A stretch of 64,000 nucleotides of DNA, from NCBI GenBank assembly GCA_905182355.1, contig CAJJBH010000018.1:62001-126000 (forward strand), given 5' to 3'. This stretch comes from an uncultured Paracoccaceae bacterium (GTDB taxonomy: Bacteria; Pseudomonadota; Alphaproteobacteria; Rhodobacterales; Rhodobacteraceae). This document shows, one piece after another, positions 26,306 to 35,329 of the stretch. Numbering within the stretch: the first letter of the stretch is position 1; each line of letters opens with the position of its first letter. The position numbers and the translations under genes were made by a program. Under the pieces are notes generated by a model. The model was given only the letters and a program-made list of their open reading frames with translations. It had not been told where the DNA came from and did no database searches.

Positions 26306-26790
26306 ACATTGCTTCGCAAATACTTGATAAAGCGAAACAATGTGACGTTATGATTACAACTGCTGAAAGCTGCACAGGCGGCATGGTGATGGCAGCACTG
26401 ACCGATGTTGCGGGATCATCTGCTGTCGCCGAGCGTGGTTTTGTAACCTATACCAATGCCGCTAAAATGCAGATGTTGGGGGTTAAGGCCACAACATTAG
26501 ACGCCCATGGTGCGGTATCCGAAGAGGTCGCGGCACAGATGGCCAAAGGCGCGTTGGCCAATTCTGAGGCACAATTGAGCCTATCAATTACAGGTATCGC
26601 AGGACCAGGTGGATCAGAACACAAGCCAGAGGGACGCGTGTGTTTCGGCATTTGTTATGGCAAAGACTGCCAGACACAAACGGTCGAGTTTGGACCGTTG
26701 GGGCGTGCGAACGTTCGTATTGCGGCACGGGATCATGCCCTTCAAATGTTGCTGGATCAGTTGAACTTAATCATCGGCAAAACCTCTTAA
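26302..26790 (+). CDS. pncC: CinA C-terminal domain protein, nicotinamide-nucleotide amidase
   Basis: This 162-aa stand-alone CinA-C domain deamidates NMN to nicotinate mononucleotide in NAD recycling. Family motifs TAESCTGGMV (about 15-24), YTNAAKMQMLGV and SITGIAGPGGS are all present. It ends the ispD-ispF-pgpA operon and is followed by three short direct repeats and a hairpin. Confidence 0.92.
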   Translation: MNIASQILDKAKQCDVMITTAESCTGGMVMAALTDVAGSSAVAERGFVTYTNAAKMQMLGVKATTLDAHGAVSEEVAAQMAKGALANSEAQLSLSITGIAGPGGSEHKPEGRVCFGICYGKDCQTQTVEFGPLGRANVRIAARDHALQMLLDQLNLIIGKTS

Positions 26791-26797
26791 AATCAAC

Positions 26798-26826
26798 GTC
26801 GGTAAAATGTCGGTATAACGTCGGTA
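26798..26826 (+). repeat. Three 11-bp direct repeats containing GTCGGTA
   Basis: GTCGGTA occurs at 26798-26804, 26809-26815 and 26820-26826, exactly 11 bases apart, within units of the form AYGTCGGTAWW. It starts eight bases after the pncC stop and ends five bases before the hairpin at 26831. One-turn spacing suggests a protein-binding array; no function is known to me. Confidence 0.7.
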
Positions 26827-26830
26827 TTGT

Positions 26831-26854
26831 GTAGGTGCCCCTATCGGCGCCTAC
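26831..26854 (+). terminator. Hairpin after pncC
   Basis: GTAGGTGCC (26831-26839) pairs with GGCGCCTAC (26846-26854) with one G-T pair and a six-base loop, followed by ATTTATG. It probably ends the ispD-pncC transcript, though the T-tract is short. Confidence 0.55.
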
Positions 26855-27036
26855 ATTTATGTGGGAAATTACATTTTGCACATAATTTAAGCACCTCCTG
26901 TAATTTCCAGCACATATTTTAACCATTACCCAAACAGCCCCCTTTTTAGGCAGGGCTTATGATCTTTGCCATTTTTTCCAACACCAACTCCCTTACCAAT
27001 TTTCTCAAATTCAATGATTCCGAATGGAGAGAACAC

Positions 27037-28218
27037 ATGAACGGAGCTGACACAGCTTGGATCATCGTCGCAACCGCACTGGTGCTTATGATGACATTAC
27101 CGGGCCTCGCCCTATTTTACGGCGGCCTAGTCCGTGCCCGCAACGTCCTAAGCGTCTTCATGCATTGTTATGCAATTGCGTGCTTAATGAGCGTATTGTG
27201 GTTTTTCTTTGGGTACACGATCGCGTTTGGCGGCGGCGACAGCGGGTTCTGGGGTGGCTTGGACAAAATGATGTTGCTTGGTGTAACAGCCGACAGCCTG
27301 TCAGGCACATTGCCAGAGGTTCTGTTCTTTGCGTTCCAGATGACATTCGCAATCATTACCCCGGCACTGATCGTTGGGGCCTATGTCGAACGCGTCAACT
27401 TTGGCTTTGTTTTGGCATTCTCGTCCCTTTGGATGTTGTTGTGCTATGCGCCCGTTGTCCACTGGGTTTGGGGCGGCGGATTCTTAGCAGATGGCGGCAT
27501 CTTTGGTGAAATCGGCGTACGCGATTTCGCTGGTGGTATTGTCGTTCACGAGACTGCAGGCATTGCTGCGCTGGTCTTGGCTGTGTTCTTAGGCCCGCGC
27601 AAAAACCAACATATCCCACCGCACAATCCGGGCATGGTTATGATTGGTGCGGCATTCCTGTGGGTTGGTTGGTTTGGCTTTAACGGCGGGTCGCAATTGG
27701 CAGCAGATGGTGGTGCCGCAATGGCGATCACCGTGACACATATCTCGGCCGCGACCGCATCCCTAACTTGGGCACTGTGGGAAAAGATCAAGTTCGGCAA
27801 AGCCTCCCTTATAGGCATCGTGACTGGTACAATTGCAGGTCTGGCATCGATCACACCAGCATCGGGATTTGTGGGTCCAGTCGAGGCGCTGATTATTGGG
27901 GCCATCGCAGGTATCGGTTGCCAAGAAGCGGTCCTGATCGTGCGCAATAAGCTAAAGATCGACGACACGTTGGACGTCTTTGCCGTTCACGGTGTTGGCG
28001 GAATATTTGGCACAATAATGATCGCCGTTTTTGGTGCAGGTGCATGGGCCGCGCAGCTGGGATCACTTGCGATTGTTGGCGTCTATACGCTGGTTGTCAG
28101 CTTGGTTTTGGTGTTGGTCATTCGCGTATTCATTCCAATGCGCGTTGACGATGAGACCGAAGTGAACGGTCTGGACCTCGCTGTGCACGGTGAACGTGCT
28201 TACGATATGACCAGCTGA
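27037..28218 (+). CDS. amtB: Ammonium transporter AmtB
   Basis: This 393-aa Amt/Mep channel conducts ammonium across the inner membrane. Conserved features are MTLPGLALFYGGLVR near the N-terminus and the twin pore histidines in VVHETAGIAAL and AVHGVGGIFGT. The start is ATG 27037 (MNGADTAW) with GGAGA upstream; the open frame back to 26959 adds residues of no family character. No glnK/PII gene is adjacent, unlike many bacteria. The gene is followed by a strong terminator. Confidence 0.93.
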   Translation: MNGADTAWIIVATALVLMMTLPGLALFYGGLVRARNVLSVFMHCYAIACLMSVLWFFFGYTIAFGGGDSGFWGGLDKMMLLGVTADSLSGTLPEVLFFAFQMTFAIITPALIVGAYVERVNFGFVLAFSSLWMLLCYAPVVHWVWGGGFLADGGIFGEIGVRDFAGGIVVHETAGIAALVLAVFLGPRKNQHIPPHNPGMVMIGAAFLWVGWFGFNGGSQLAADGGAAMAITVTHISAATASLTWALWEKIKFGKASLIGIVTGTIAGLASITPASGFVGPVEALIIGAIAGIGCQEAVLIVRNKLKIDDTLDVFAVHGVGGIFGTIMIAVFGAGAWAAQLGSLAIVGVYTLVVSLVLVLVIRVFIPMRVDDETEVNGLDLAVHGERAYDMTS

Positions 28219-28245
28219 TTTACGTGATCAATTTGTAGGATTATG

Positions 28246-28272
28246 CGGGCCCTTTTTGGGCCCGTTTTTTTA
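28246..28272. terminator. Rho-independent terminator of amtB
   Basis: CGGGCCC (28246-28252) and GGGCCCG (28258-28264) form a perfect stem with a five-base T loop, followed by a run of eight T. It sits between convergent amtB and the MmgE/PrpD gene. Confidence 0.9.
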
Positions 28273-29529
28273 TTTCAGCAAAGCGGTGAAGTCATGCAAA
28301 CTTCCCCTGTTACATGCGTCCCAAAGGGCCTTGGATTTGTCCAGCCCAACAAGCCCACTGGCCTTTTTCAACAGCTTTTCAGTCCGTGTATTTAAGGGCA
28401 TTGGCGCAGCCAAGTCATGGCTTGCAACATATTCTACACCACCTGCCTTGATCAAAACATGGCATTGCATCTCACTCAGCTGATCATCAGCGGTAACCTT
28501 AACCTTTGCCGCAAGGGCCATCAGGGTTTGATCTTTGGCATTCGCATCACTGAACTGTTCGATGTCACCAGTGTTGATCCCTGAAAGTGCCATCGCGGCA
28601 GTTTGCGCGTAACTGAATTTACACTCAAGCCCAGTGCGTGGGGATTTGATGTTGCACACACTTAGCCATCTGGGATGCGTTTTAACATGAATGGATTGGA
28701 CGGTATTGGGATCGACGGTTATTTCAAATAATGCCTCAAGAATCGCATGCAAGCCGTGACAACAGGCGTGGAACTTGTGGCTGACGGTTGTCATCTGCCA
28801 GTGTCCCTGCCCGATTGATGTTGGGTTATTCTGTCCCTGATGGGTTTCGCCAAAGCCAAGCGGCCCCTGCAATCCATCATCGGCCGAGGTCATGCCTGAC
28901 TTGGCCCAAAGTGCGGCTTCAACCCCGCACCGTGCAGCAAGCCCTGCATTCAGCGGCTTCCCCATTGTTCCAAATTGCGACTTGAGGCCAGAGGCCATTG
29001 TGCTTGCAAGGCCAAGTGCAGCGCGGATTTGTTTGGGGTTAAGTTTAAGAAGACGGGCCGCCGCAACTGTCGCGCCGTAAGCACCCGCTGTTGCGGTTTG
29101 ATGGTAGCCGATCTGATAGTGATCGCGACCCAACCAAAGGCCAACCTGCACTGAACTTTCTGCCCCGATCAACGCGGCATCTATCATATCATGCGTTGTA
29201 GCGTTGATGTGCTGGGCCACCGCAAGTGCCGCCGACACAACCGCGACAGATGGGTGGCCAATGTGGGCAAAATGCGTGTCATCAAAATCAAGGGCGTGGG
29301 ACAAGGTGCCGTTGATCAGGGCCGCGTTTGTGGGCGATGCCGTACCACCCCCCAAAATTTGGCAGGGCCCTTCCGCCGCATTTGCAGTGACGAAATCATC
29401 AAAGCTGCTTTCAGCAGCACCAGCCAAACCGCAGGCGGCCCAGTCCAACACAGAAAATTGCATAACCGCACGGGCGTTCGCGTCAACTGCCGCGTTGGTA
29501 AAGTGGATAAGGTTGACGGTGATTGTCAT
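28270..29529 (-). CDS. MmgE/PrpD family protein
   Basis: This 419-aa protein belongs to the family of 2-methylcitrate dehydratase (PrpD) and related iminodisuccinate epimerases. Characteristic parts are ALDFDDTHFAHIGHPS (about 68-83), GYHQTATAGAYGATVAAA, given by its core HQTATAGAYGA, and the C-terminal region NTRTEKLLKKASGLVG. I start it at ATG 29529 (MTITVNLIHF) with GGAG upstream. No prpB/prpC lies nearby, so a methylcitrate role is not supported; the substrate is open. Confidence 0.85.
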   Translation of the reverse strand: MTITVNLIHFTNAAVDANARAVMQFSVLDWAACGLAGAAESSFDDFVTANAAEGPCQILGGGTASPTNAALINGTLSHALDFDDTHFAHIGHPSVAVVSAALAVAQHINATTHDMIDAALIGAESSVQVGLWLGRDHYQIGYHQTATAGAYGATVAAARLLKLNPKQIRAALGLASTMASGLKSQFGTMGKPLNAGLAARCGVEAALWAKSGMTSADDGLQGPLGFGETHQGQNNPTSIGQGHWQMTTVSHKFHACCHGLHAILEALFEITVDPNTVQSIHVKTHPRWLSVCNIKSPRTGLECKFSYAQTAAMALSGINTGDIEQFSDANAKDQTLMALAAKVKVTADDQLSEMQCHVLIKAGGVEYVASHDLAAPMPLNTRTEKLLKKASGLVGLDKSKALWDACNRGSLHDFTALLK

Positions 29530-29549
29530 TGGTCGCTCCGCCAAATTTC

Positions 29550-30011
29550 TTATTCAAAGACAGCGGGTAAGCCATAAAGCTCGTTTGCCCGGGCTTCAAA
29601 TGCACGGACTACACGCTGCATCGCCTCGTTAAACACCAGACCGATGATACCTTGCAGGATGGCGTTTTTGAACTCAAAATCAACGAAAAAGATGACGTTA
29701 CAGCCATCGTCTGTATTCTCGAACGCCCAGTTGGATTTCATGTATTTGAACGGGCCATCAAGATACTCGGAGTCGATTTTCATATCATCAGGGAAAAGCG
29801 TGACACGACTGCCAAAACGTTCGCGGAACACTTTGAACGAAATGATCAGATCAGCATCAAGCACCACACTTTCTGCAATTGCTGTTTCAGACCGGATACG
29901 AGCTGCGGCACACCACGGCAGGAACTGCGGATACGACGCGACATCCGCCACCAGATCATACATCTGTTGTCCGGAGTAAGGAAGTTGGCGGGTTTCAGAA
30001 TGTGTGGGCAT
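29550..30011 (-). CDS. RatA/Coq10-like START-domain protein
   Basis: This 153-aa protein has the polyketide-cyclase/START fold. Members are called RatA (ribosome association) or COQ10-like (ubiquinone binding). The N-terminal family motif [17 protein letters not shown] is cited here by [14 protein letters not shown], and [11 protein letters not shown] and [11 protein letters not shown] follow. It lies just upstream of the MmgE/PrpD gene and divergent from hpt. Family membership is clear; which of the two roles applies is not. Confidence 0.88.
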   Translation of the reverse strand: MPTHSETRQLPYSGQQMYDLVADVASYPQFLPWCAAARIRSETAIAESVVLDADLIISFKVFRERFGSRVTLFPDDMKIDSEYLDGPFKYMKSNWAFENTDDGCNVIFFVDFEFKNAILQGIIGLVFNEAMQRVVRAFEARANELYGLPAVFE

Positions 30012-30085
30012 CGTTTTTTAGTTTTTTCTGTGGTTATTTATCAAATCCATGTGTTACGAAACTGGTGCAAATACAAGAGGTGAAC

Positions 30086-30631
30086 ATGCCACAGCGTCCA
30101 TATGTCATTGACCAAATGATCTCGGCCAAGTCGATTGCCGCACGTATTGAAGAACTTAGCGAAGAATTACACGACGTGTTCTTAGGCACGGATAAGCTAA
30201 TTGTTGTGGGACTTTTACGCGGGTCGTTTGTGTTTATCGCAGACTTAGTGCGTGAACTCGATCTGCCGATCGAGGTCGATTTCCTTGAGGCATCCAGCTA
30301 CGGTGACGGCATGGAAAGCAGCCGAGAAGTCCGCATTCTCAAAGACTTGCGCGGCGCAATTGAAGGGCGCGATGTTCTGGTTGTGGAAGACATCGTCGAC
30401 ACAGGTCACACGCTAAACCACGTCACAAAAATGCTGCTGACACGGAACCCTGCGCGGCTAAAATCCATTGCGCTTTTGGACAAACCTTCACGGCGCGAGG
30501 TTGATTTTCGCGCGGATTATGTGGGCTTTGATATTCCAGATGAATTTGTCGTGGGATATGGGATCGATTTTGCACAACGCAACCGAAACCTCCCCTATAT
30601 CGGGAAGGTTCGATTCACGGACGCGCAATAG
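30086..30631 (+). CDS. hpt: Hypoxanthine phosphoribosyltransferase
   Basis: This 181-aa purine-salvage enzyme makes IMP or GMP from the base and PRPP. The PRPP motif [12 protein letters not shown] is at about 99-110, the flexible loop [10 protein letters not shown] precedes it, and [18 protein letters not shown] near the end is represented by GYGIDFAQ. The start is ATG 30086 (MPQRPYVID) after AGAGGTGA; an upstream open frame is not needed. Confidence 0.92.
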   Translation: MPQRPYVIDQMISAKSIAARIEELSEELHDVFLGTDKLIVVGLLRGSFVFIADLVRELDLPIEVDFLEASSYGDGMESSREVRILKDLRGAIEGRDVLVVEDIVDTGHTLNHVTKMLLTRNPARLKSIALLDKPSRREVDFRADYVGFDIPDEFVVGYGIDFAQRNRNLPYIGKVRFTDAQ

Positions 30632-30711
30632 AGTGGTCCAATTCAATGCCTCACATCAGCATAGCAGCTTTTCTCTAATGCATAATATGGGAAAACCAAG
30701 CGCCGTTTGAC

Positions 30712-30745
30712 ATGTTGTTTTGGCCCCTCAAAACCAAAACAACAT
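30712..30745. terminator. Perfect 12-bp inverted repeat between hpt and lipA
   Basis: ATGTTGTTTTGG (30712-30723) and CCAAAACAACAT (30734-30745) pair exactly around a ten-base loop. The genes on both sides converge here, so a bidirectional terminator is likely, although neither side has a clean T-run. Confidence 0.5.
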
Positions 30746-30763
30746 CAATTATTTCACGACATA

Positions 30764-31711
30764 TTAAGCGTGTTTGGCCTGACGGGCTGCACGCAGCTGC
30801 GCAAAGTCATCGCCCGCGTGATAGCTGGAACGGGTCAGAGGTGTCGCGGACACCATTAAAAACCCCTTGCCATAAGCCGCCTTTTCATAGGCCTCAAATT
30901 CATCAGGGTGCACAAACCGATCAACCGCGTGGTGTTTTGGCGTCGGTTGTAGGTATTGCCCAACAGTCAGAAAATCGATGTCCGCCGCACGCATATCTTC
31001 CATTACCTGCATGACAGATTGGCGATCTTCGCCCAAGCCAACCATGATGCCAGATTTGGTGAACATCATCGGGTCCAGTTCTTTTACCCGCTGAAGCAAG
31101 CGCAAAGAGTGGAAATAACGCGCACCCGGACGCACTTCTGGATAAAGACCCGGCACGGTTTCGAGATTGTGATTAAAGACATCTGGCCGCGCTTCAACTA
31201 CGATTTCCAAAACCGACGGATCACAGCGGATAAAGTCAGGTGTCAGAATTTCAATTGTTGTGGCTGGACTGCGGTGGCGGATCGCGCGGATGGTTTGCGC
31301 AAAGTGGTCTGCCCCACCATCTGTGATGTCATCGCGGTCGACGGACGTTATGACGACGTGTTTCAGCCCCAACTTTTCGACAGCATGTGCAACCCGCCCC
31401 GGTTCGAACGCATCCAAGTCTTCTGGTGGCTTTCCTGTCGCAATGTTGCAGAAGGTACAGGCCCGTGTACAAACTTCACCCATGATCATCATGGTCGCGT
31501 GACCTTGCGACCAACACTCGCCAACATTTGGGCAGCCCGCTTCCTCGCAAACAGTGACCAAATTGTTGTCGCGCATGATTTTACGCGTGGCTTCATAGCC
31601 TTTACTGACAGGTGCCTTGACCCTGATCCAATCCGGCTTTTTCGGCTGGGGATTGTCTGGACGCTTGGCTTTTTCAGGATGGCGTTGTTCAGGTATTTTC
31701 AGATCACGCAT
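30764..31711 (-). CDS. lipA: Lipoyl synthase
   Basis: This 315-aa radical-SAM enzyme inserts two sulfurs into octanoyl groups of lipoyl-dependent enzymes. The auxiliary cluster ligands are in [12 protein letters not shown] and the radical-SAM cluster is CTRACTFC; the terminal [10 protein letters not shown] contains the serine that ligates the auxiliary cluster. The start [14 protein letters not shown] is typical of this order. Length is normal. Confidence 0.96.
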   Translation of the reverse strand: MRDLKIPEQRHPEKAKRPDNPQPKKPDWIRVKAPVSKGYEATRKIMRDNNLVTVCEEAGCPNVGECWSQGHATMMIMGEVCTRACTFCNIATGKPPEDLDAFEPGRVAHAVEKLGLKHVVITSVDRDDITDGGADHFAQTIRAIRHRSPATTIEILTPDFIRCDPSVLEIVVEARPDVFNHNLETVPGLYPEVRPGARYFHSLRLLQRVKELDPMMFTKSGIMVGLGEDRQSVMQVMEDMRAADIDFLTVGQYLQPTPKHHAVDRFVHPDEFEAYEKAAYGKGFLMVSATPLTRSSYHAGDDFAQLRAARQAKHA

Positions 31712-31765
31712 GGTATCGGCCTTTTAGGCTGTCTGTTTGGAAGTAAGATTGGAATTAGTCTAACC

Positions 31766-31924
31766 TTAAACCTCTTTAGTTAAAACCCGATGCAGCGCAT
31801 TGCAGCTATGTTGCGATAGAATAGCAGCAATTGGATGGCGTCCCTTACATGTTCGGGATGCAGAAATGGCACTAAGGATAGACCCCAGTGCCAATAATAG
31901 TGCCCAAAATACAGCATAAAACAT
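31766..31924 (-). CDS. Possible 52-aa protein with one membrane helix
   Basis: ATG 31924 lies two bases after the stop of the DUF6456 gene and opens 52 codons. The N-terminus MFYAVFWALLLALGSILSA is a plausible membrane helix; the rest has two cysteines and basic residues. There is only a weak ribosome site. It could be a small gene of the same operon or a chance frame. Confidence 0.3.
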   Translation of the reverse strand: MFYAVFWALLLALGSILSAISASRTCKGRHPIAAILSQHSCNALHRVLTKEV

Positions 31925-31926
31925 GC

Positions 31927-33014
31927 TTAACCAATAAGACCACCACCCGGTCCTGTTGTGCGCGCGTAATGTAGTTGCAAGCGCGTTAGGGCAATCCGCA
32001 ACACAATTTTGCCCGAACGCGCAGACCAACCAAGCCGTTTTTCGGCTGTTTCCAATCCTTCAAGGTAGCAACAGCAGCGCAGCACCACATCAGACAGCCC
32101 AGCCCCCAGATCAGTCATTGCATCTGCCACCCGTCGCCGCGCCGCTGACGGTCCATCCCCAACACCACTGTCAGGCCCAAACCCGCCGCGTCCCCCAGCG
32201 GTTAAAAAACGATCCCAATTTTGGGAGACACGTGGGCCCATTTGCGCCAATTCAAAATCTTCGCGCAACGTTCCCCCACATGAACCAATTCATCGCTAAG
32301 AAAAGGAGACCCATCTTTGTCGCGGCGACGGGCAAGCGCGGTTAAAGGTGATTCAGATAGGTTATAACGCGTTCGTTTTGGGCGCCCTGTGTCGACATCT
32401 GGCAACACCTTTTCCCCCCATTCGCGATGTTGTTCCGCAAAATCAGTATCTGCCGCGTTGGGTGTATCACCCAACATTTCAGCCAGCGCATTGCGTCCAG
32501 AATTGGTGATTTCGTAACGGATAATTCGGCCTTGTGTCTGCGCCGATATCCAGTTTTTCAATGCCATTGCCTGTGCAATATGGCGGTCTACCACTGCGGT
32601 TCGCGAGCTGGATCCATTGGCCCCGTCCCTGACAACGACAGCCTTGTCCATATCGGCCGCAACAGCCAGAACTGCCCCTTTTTCGCACAAGCGGCGCAAA
32701 ATACGCAGTGAATCTTGTTCAAATGTAGTCTCATCAGCGGTAATTTTGGCGTTAAAACTCATAGTGTTTTGTTCCTTATTTAGGGACACAGACCCATTTG
32801 CAAACCCAGAAGCAGGATCATCATTCGAAGTGTCAAAGTGATGCGCACCCAAAGCGCGTAATGCGGCGTCTACCAATGGGTCGTCACGATGGGTTTCAAC
32901 CTTGCGAATTTGACGCAAGATAGTTGAGGCATGGCAACCAGACATCCGCGCCAACGCACGTATCGGCAATCCTGCTTCTGTATGTGCGAGGTATATTTGC
33001 GCTGGTTTAGGCAC
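31927..33014 (-). pseudogene. DUF6456 helix-turn-helix protein, interrupted by a one-base frameshift
   Basis: From 33014 the frame gives an N-terminal helix-turn-helix (IRALARMSGCHASTILRQIRK, core ALARMSGCHASTI, about 18-38) and a long middle. It loses the frame near 32267. The next frame then continues LREDFELAQMGPRVSQNWD and ends at 31927, so inserting one base (CGTTG to CGTTTG on the minus strand) restores about 362 aa with the DUF6456 C-terminus. As written the product stops at about residue 270. I associate this family with Rhodobacterales and take it to be DNA-binding. Sequencing error and true mutation are both possible. Confidence 0.7.
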
Positions 33015-33319
33015 TCAATTTGGCAGCGGTTTTCTTGTCAGGACATCTGATATCAGGTCCATTTTTATCTCTCCGTCATCAGTCTTGCGCCAGTTATCCA
33101 CAACTTATCCCCAGAATTATCCACACAACCTAAAGATGCGTTGGTTACTTGATGGTTAACGAACGCCAACAATCTCAATCATTGTTTCTAAATGATAAAC
33201 AATGATGAACGGCCCGGACGCATGGATTGGGTTCTGCGCAACACCCGCAAGGGTTGTGCGATGTATTTGATGATCGGGGCCAGTACTTCCCGCAATCAAT
33301 AAGAAGTTAGGAATATCCC
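33015..33319. other. 305-bp intergenic region with DnaA boxes and a GNRA hairpin
   Basis: No gene is visible. It separates the DUF6456 gene (minus) from DUF6477 (plus). It carries three DnaA-type boxes (separate entry) and, at 33236-33260, a stem CGC-A-ACACCC / GGG-T-TGT-GCG capped by a GCAA tetraloop. Confidence 0.5.
33094..33125 (+). promoter_or_regulatory. Three phased DnaA boxes
   Basis: TTATCCACA at 33094-33102, TTATCCCCA at 33105-33113 and TTATCCACA at 33117-33125 point the same way, 11 and 12 bases apart. Two are exact DnaA consensus. One-turn phasing favours cooperative DnaA binding on one DNA face, upstream of the DUF6456 gene. Confidence 0.6.
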
Positions 33320-33613
33320 ATGCAAGACATTTTGAGCATTCTGCAAACGCTACATCGCCCGCAACTTTTGATGCGTGCTGCGCGTATAGGTGCTGTAGAA
33401 TATAGGCGTTCAGCCCATTTACCACGTTTGTTGGGGTATGGGCGAACACCCAAAACTGCAGCCACACTTCTAAAACTGTTTGAGTATGAGGATGAGCTAA
33501 ACATCCAACGCAAATCCGGCGAATCTGCTTACAATCTGGTCCGTCATCTCGACGTCCTGATTGCGATTGTGGGAGAGGCACGCATTTTACGTGCCTCTCA
33601 ACCAAATGGTTAG
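33320..33613 (+). CDS. DUF6477 family protein
   Basis: This 97-aa helical protein begins MQDILSILQTLHRPQLLMRA and has a conserved-looking basic patch AARIGAVEYRRSAHLPRLLG (cited by RIGAVEYRR). I recognise it as a small family of Rhodobacterales, DUF6477, with no assigned function. No signal peptide or membrane helix is visible. It is divergent from the DUF6456 gene across the DnaA-box region, which suggests shared regulation. A strong hairpin lies inside its last codons. Confidence 0.75.
   Translation: MQDILSILQTLHRPQLLMRAARIGAVEYRRSAHLPRLLGYGRTPKTAATLLKLFEYEDELNIQRKSGESAYNLVRHLDVLIAIVGEARILRASQPNG
33573..33611 (+). terminator. Hairpin pair overlapping the 3' end of the DUF6477 gene
   Basis: GAGAGGCACG (33573-33582) pairs perfectly with CGTGCCTCTC (33590-33599) around a seven-base loop, and AACCA/TGGTT (33600-33611) follows at once. 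It lies inside the last 13 codons, with the convergent MttB-like gene ending eight bases later. No T-run is present. Confidence 0.45.
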
Positions 33614-33620
33614 GAAAACG

Positions 33621-35168
33621 TTACATGAACGAATCTGGTTCCGCCGCTTTTTTCGCTGCGACGAAGTCAGCCAACCCTTCCGCGATGCCCGGGTCCAATG
33701 GTGGTTGGACATAATCGTTCAGCATTTTTTCGACGCGGGCGGTTGCAAGCGCTTGGGTGTCACGTGCGCCTTCGTCTTCCCAAGTCTCAAAAGGTTTGTA
33801 ATCCAACAGGTCTGATTTCCAGAATGCAGACTTAAAGTTCTTTTGTGTATGCTCACAGCCCAAATAGTGCCCACCTGGCCCAACTTCGCGGATCGCGTCC
33901 ATCGCTTGCGCGTTTTCGTCGATCTCAACGCCACGTGCCAAGTGATGTAGGGTGCCCAATTGATCCGCATCCATCACGAATTTCTCAAACGAGCTGACCA
34001 AACCACCCTCAAGCCAACCACACGAGTGCAACATAAAGTTCACACCGGCCAAAAGGCCCATGTTCAGGCTGTTGGACGTTTCATAGGCCGCTTGTGCGTC
34101 AGGCAACTTCGACCCAGTAAATCCACCGGACGAACGATACGGCAGACCCAAACGGCGGGCCAACTGCCCTGCCCCGTATGTGATGTGCGCCGCTTCAGGC
34201 GTGCCGAACGTTGGCGCGCCAGAGTTCATATCGATCGACGTCACAAATGCGCCCATAATCACAGGGGCACCCGGACGGATCAGTTGGCTGTAGGCTATGC
34301 CAGCCAATGCTTCGGCCATCACTTGCGTCAACGTACCAGCCACGGAAACCGGTGCCATCGCGCCACCAACGATAAACGGTGAAATGATGCAGGCCTGATT
34401 GTTTTGCGCATACACTTCCAACGCACCCATCATCACATCGTCAAATGTCATGGGAGAATTGATGTTTATCAGGCTGGTCATAACTGTGTTCTCTTGAACA
34501 AAGTCTTTGCCAAACAGAACGCTCGCCATATCCACACTGTCTTGCGCACGGCTTGGTTCCGTCACCGAGCCCATAAATGGCTTGTCAGACAAGGTCATGT
34601 GCGCGTGCAACATGTCCAAGTGACGTTTGTTTACCGGTACATCTGTAGGTTCACAAACCGTGCCACCAGAGTGGTGCAGCCACTTAGACATATAGCCCAA
34701 TTTCACAAACTTCTGAAAATCACCCATTGTTGCGTAGCGACGCCCGCCTGCAGCATCCCGCACAAAGGGCGGGCCATAGACAGGGGCCAAAACCAAATTG
34801 TTGCCGCCAATGACGACATTACGTTCAGGATTCCGCGCGTGTTGGGTAAAACTGGACGGTGCAGTGGCGCAAAGTTTGCGTGCCAACCCTTTGGGAATAC
34901 GCACACGTTCGCCATCAATATCAGCGCCCACATCTTTCCAGCGCTTTAACGCGGCTGGATTGTCCAAAAAGTTAACGCCAACTTCTTCAAGAATCTGTTC
35001 CGCATTGGCTTCGATAATGCAAAGCGCCTCTTCCGTGAGAATTTCAAAGTTCGGAATATTGCGTTGGATGTATTTGGCCGTTTCAAAGGACACTGCCGTA
35101 CGCTCAGCGCGACGTGCTGCCCCGCCACCACCGCGTGCGCGTCGTGTAGGTGTTGCTGCTTCAGACAT
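33621..35168 (-). CDS. Trimethylamine methyltransferase (MttB) family protein, non-pyrrolysine type
   Basis: This 515-aa TIM-barrel protein belongs to the MttB superfamily. In methanogens MttB needs pyrrolysine read from an amber codon; this gene reads through with no internal stop, so it belongs to the non-Pyl group, some members of which demethylate glycine betaine or other quaternary amines with a corrinoid protein. Visible regions are GGTVCEPTDVPVNKRHLDM (core EPTDVPVN), FKSAFWKSDLLDY and LDPGIAEGLADFV. The N-terminus is basic and Ala/Gly-rich. No corrinoid protein or activase lies nearby, so the methyl acceptor is unknown. Confidence 0.85.
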   Translation of the reverse strand: MSEAATPTRRARGGGGAARRAERTAVSFETAKYIQRNIPNFEILTEEALCIIEANAEQILEEVGVNFLDNPAALKRWKDVGADIDGERVRIPKGLARKLCATAPSSFTQHARNPERNVVIGGNNLVLAPVYGPPFVRDAAGGRRYATMGDFQKFVKLGYMSKWLHHSGGTVCEPTDVPVNKRHLDMLHAHMTLSDKPFMGSVTEPSRAQDSVDMASVLFGKDFVQENTVMTSLININSPMTFDDVMMGALEVYAQNNQACIISPFIVGGAMAPVSVAGTLTQVMAEALAGIAYSQLIRPGAPVIMGAFVTSIDMNSGAPTFGTPEAAHITYGAGQLARRLGLPYRSSGGFTGSKLPDAQAAYETSNSLNMGLLAGVNFMLHSCGWLEGGLVSSFEKFVMDADQLGTLHHLARGVEIDENAQAMDAIREVGPGGHYLGCEHTQKNFKSAFWKSDLLDYKPFETWEDEGARDTQALATARVEKMLNDYVQPPLDPGIAEGLADFVAAKKAAEPDSFM

Positions 35169-35312
35169 GATGATTCCCTATACATATATAGTGCTTGCGT
35201 TGCTGATACCTGAGTGATCGCGCGCGTCACCCTGAAATTGCGGCGATGCAGGGAAGAAAGCGACATCCTTTGATGCTAACCGAGTTGGTTCCTGTCTTGA
35301 AAGCCTCGCAAA

Positions 35313-35329
35313 CTACGCATATTGCGTAG
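35313..35329 (+). promoter_or_regulatory. Inverted repeat directly before the guaA start codon
   Basis: CTACGCA (35313-35319) and TGCGTAG (35323-35329) flank TAT and end three bases before ATG 35333. No Shine-Dalgarno is visible there, so the element covers the expected ribosome-binding site. It could be an operator or a translational hairpin. Confidence 0.4.

Noticed and set aside
26860-26960. Sigma-54 promoter before amtB
   Set aside because: A TGGG...TTGC pair exists but the GG-to-GC gap is 12 rather than 10, and the Ntr regulators lack GAFTGA.
33015-33319. Chromosome origin at the DnaA-box cluster
   Set aside because: No dnaA, hemE, parAB or gidA lies nearby, and I cannot compute GC skew over the chromosome from one window.
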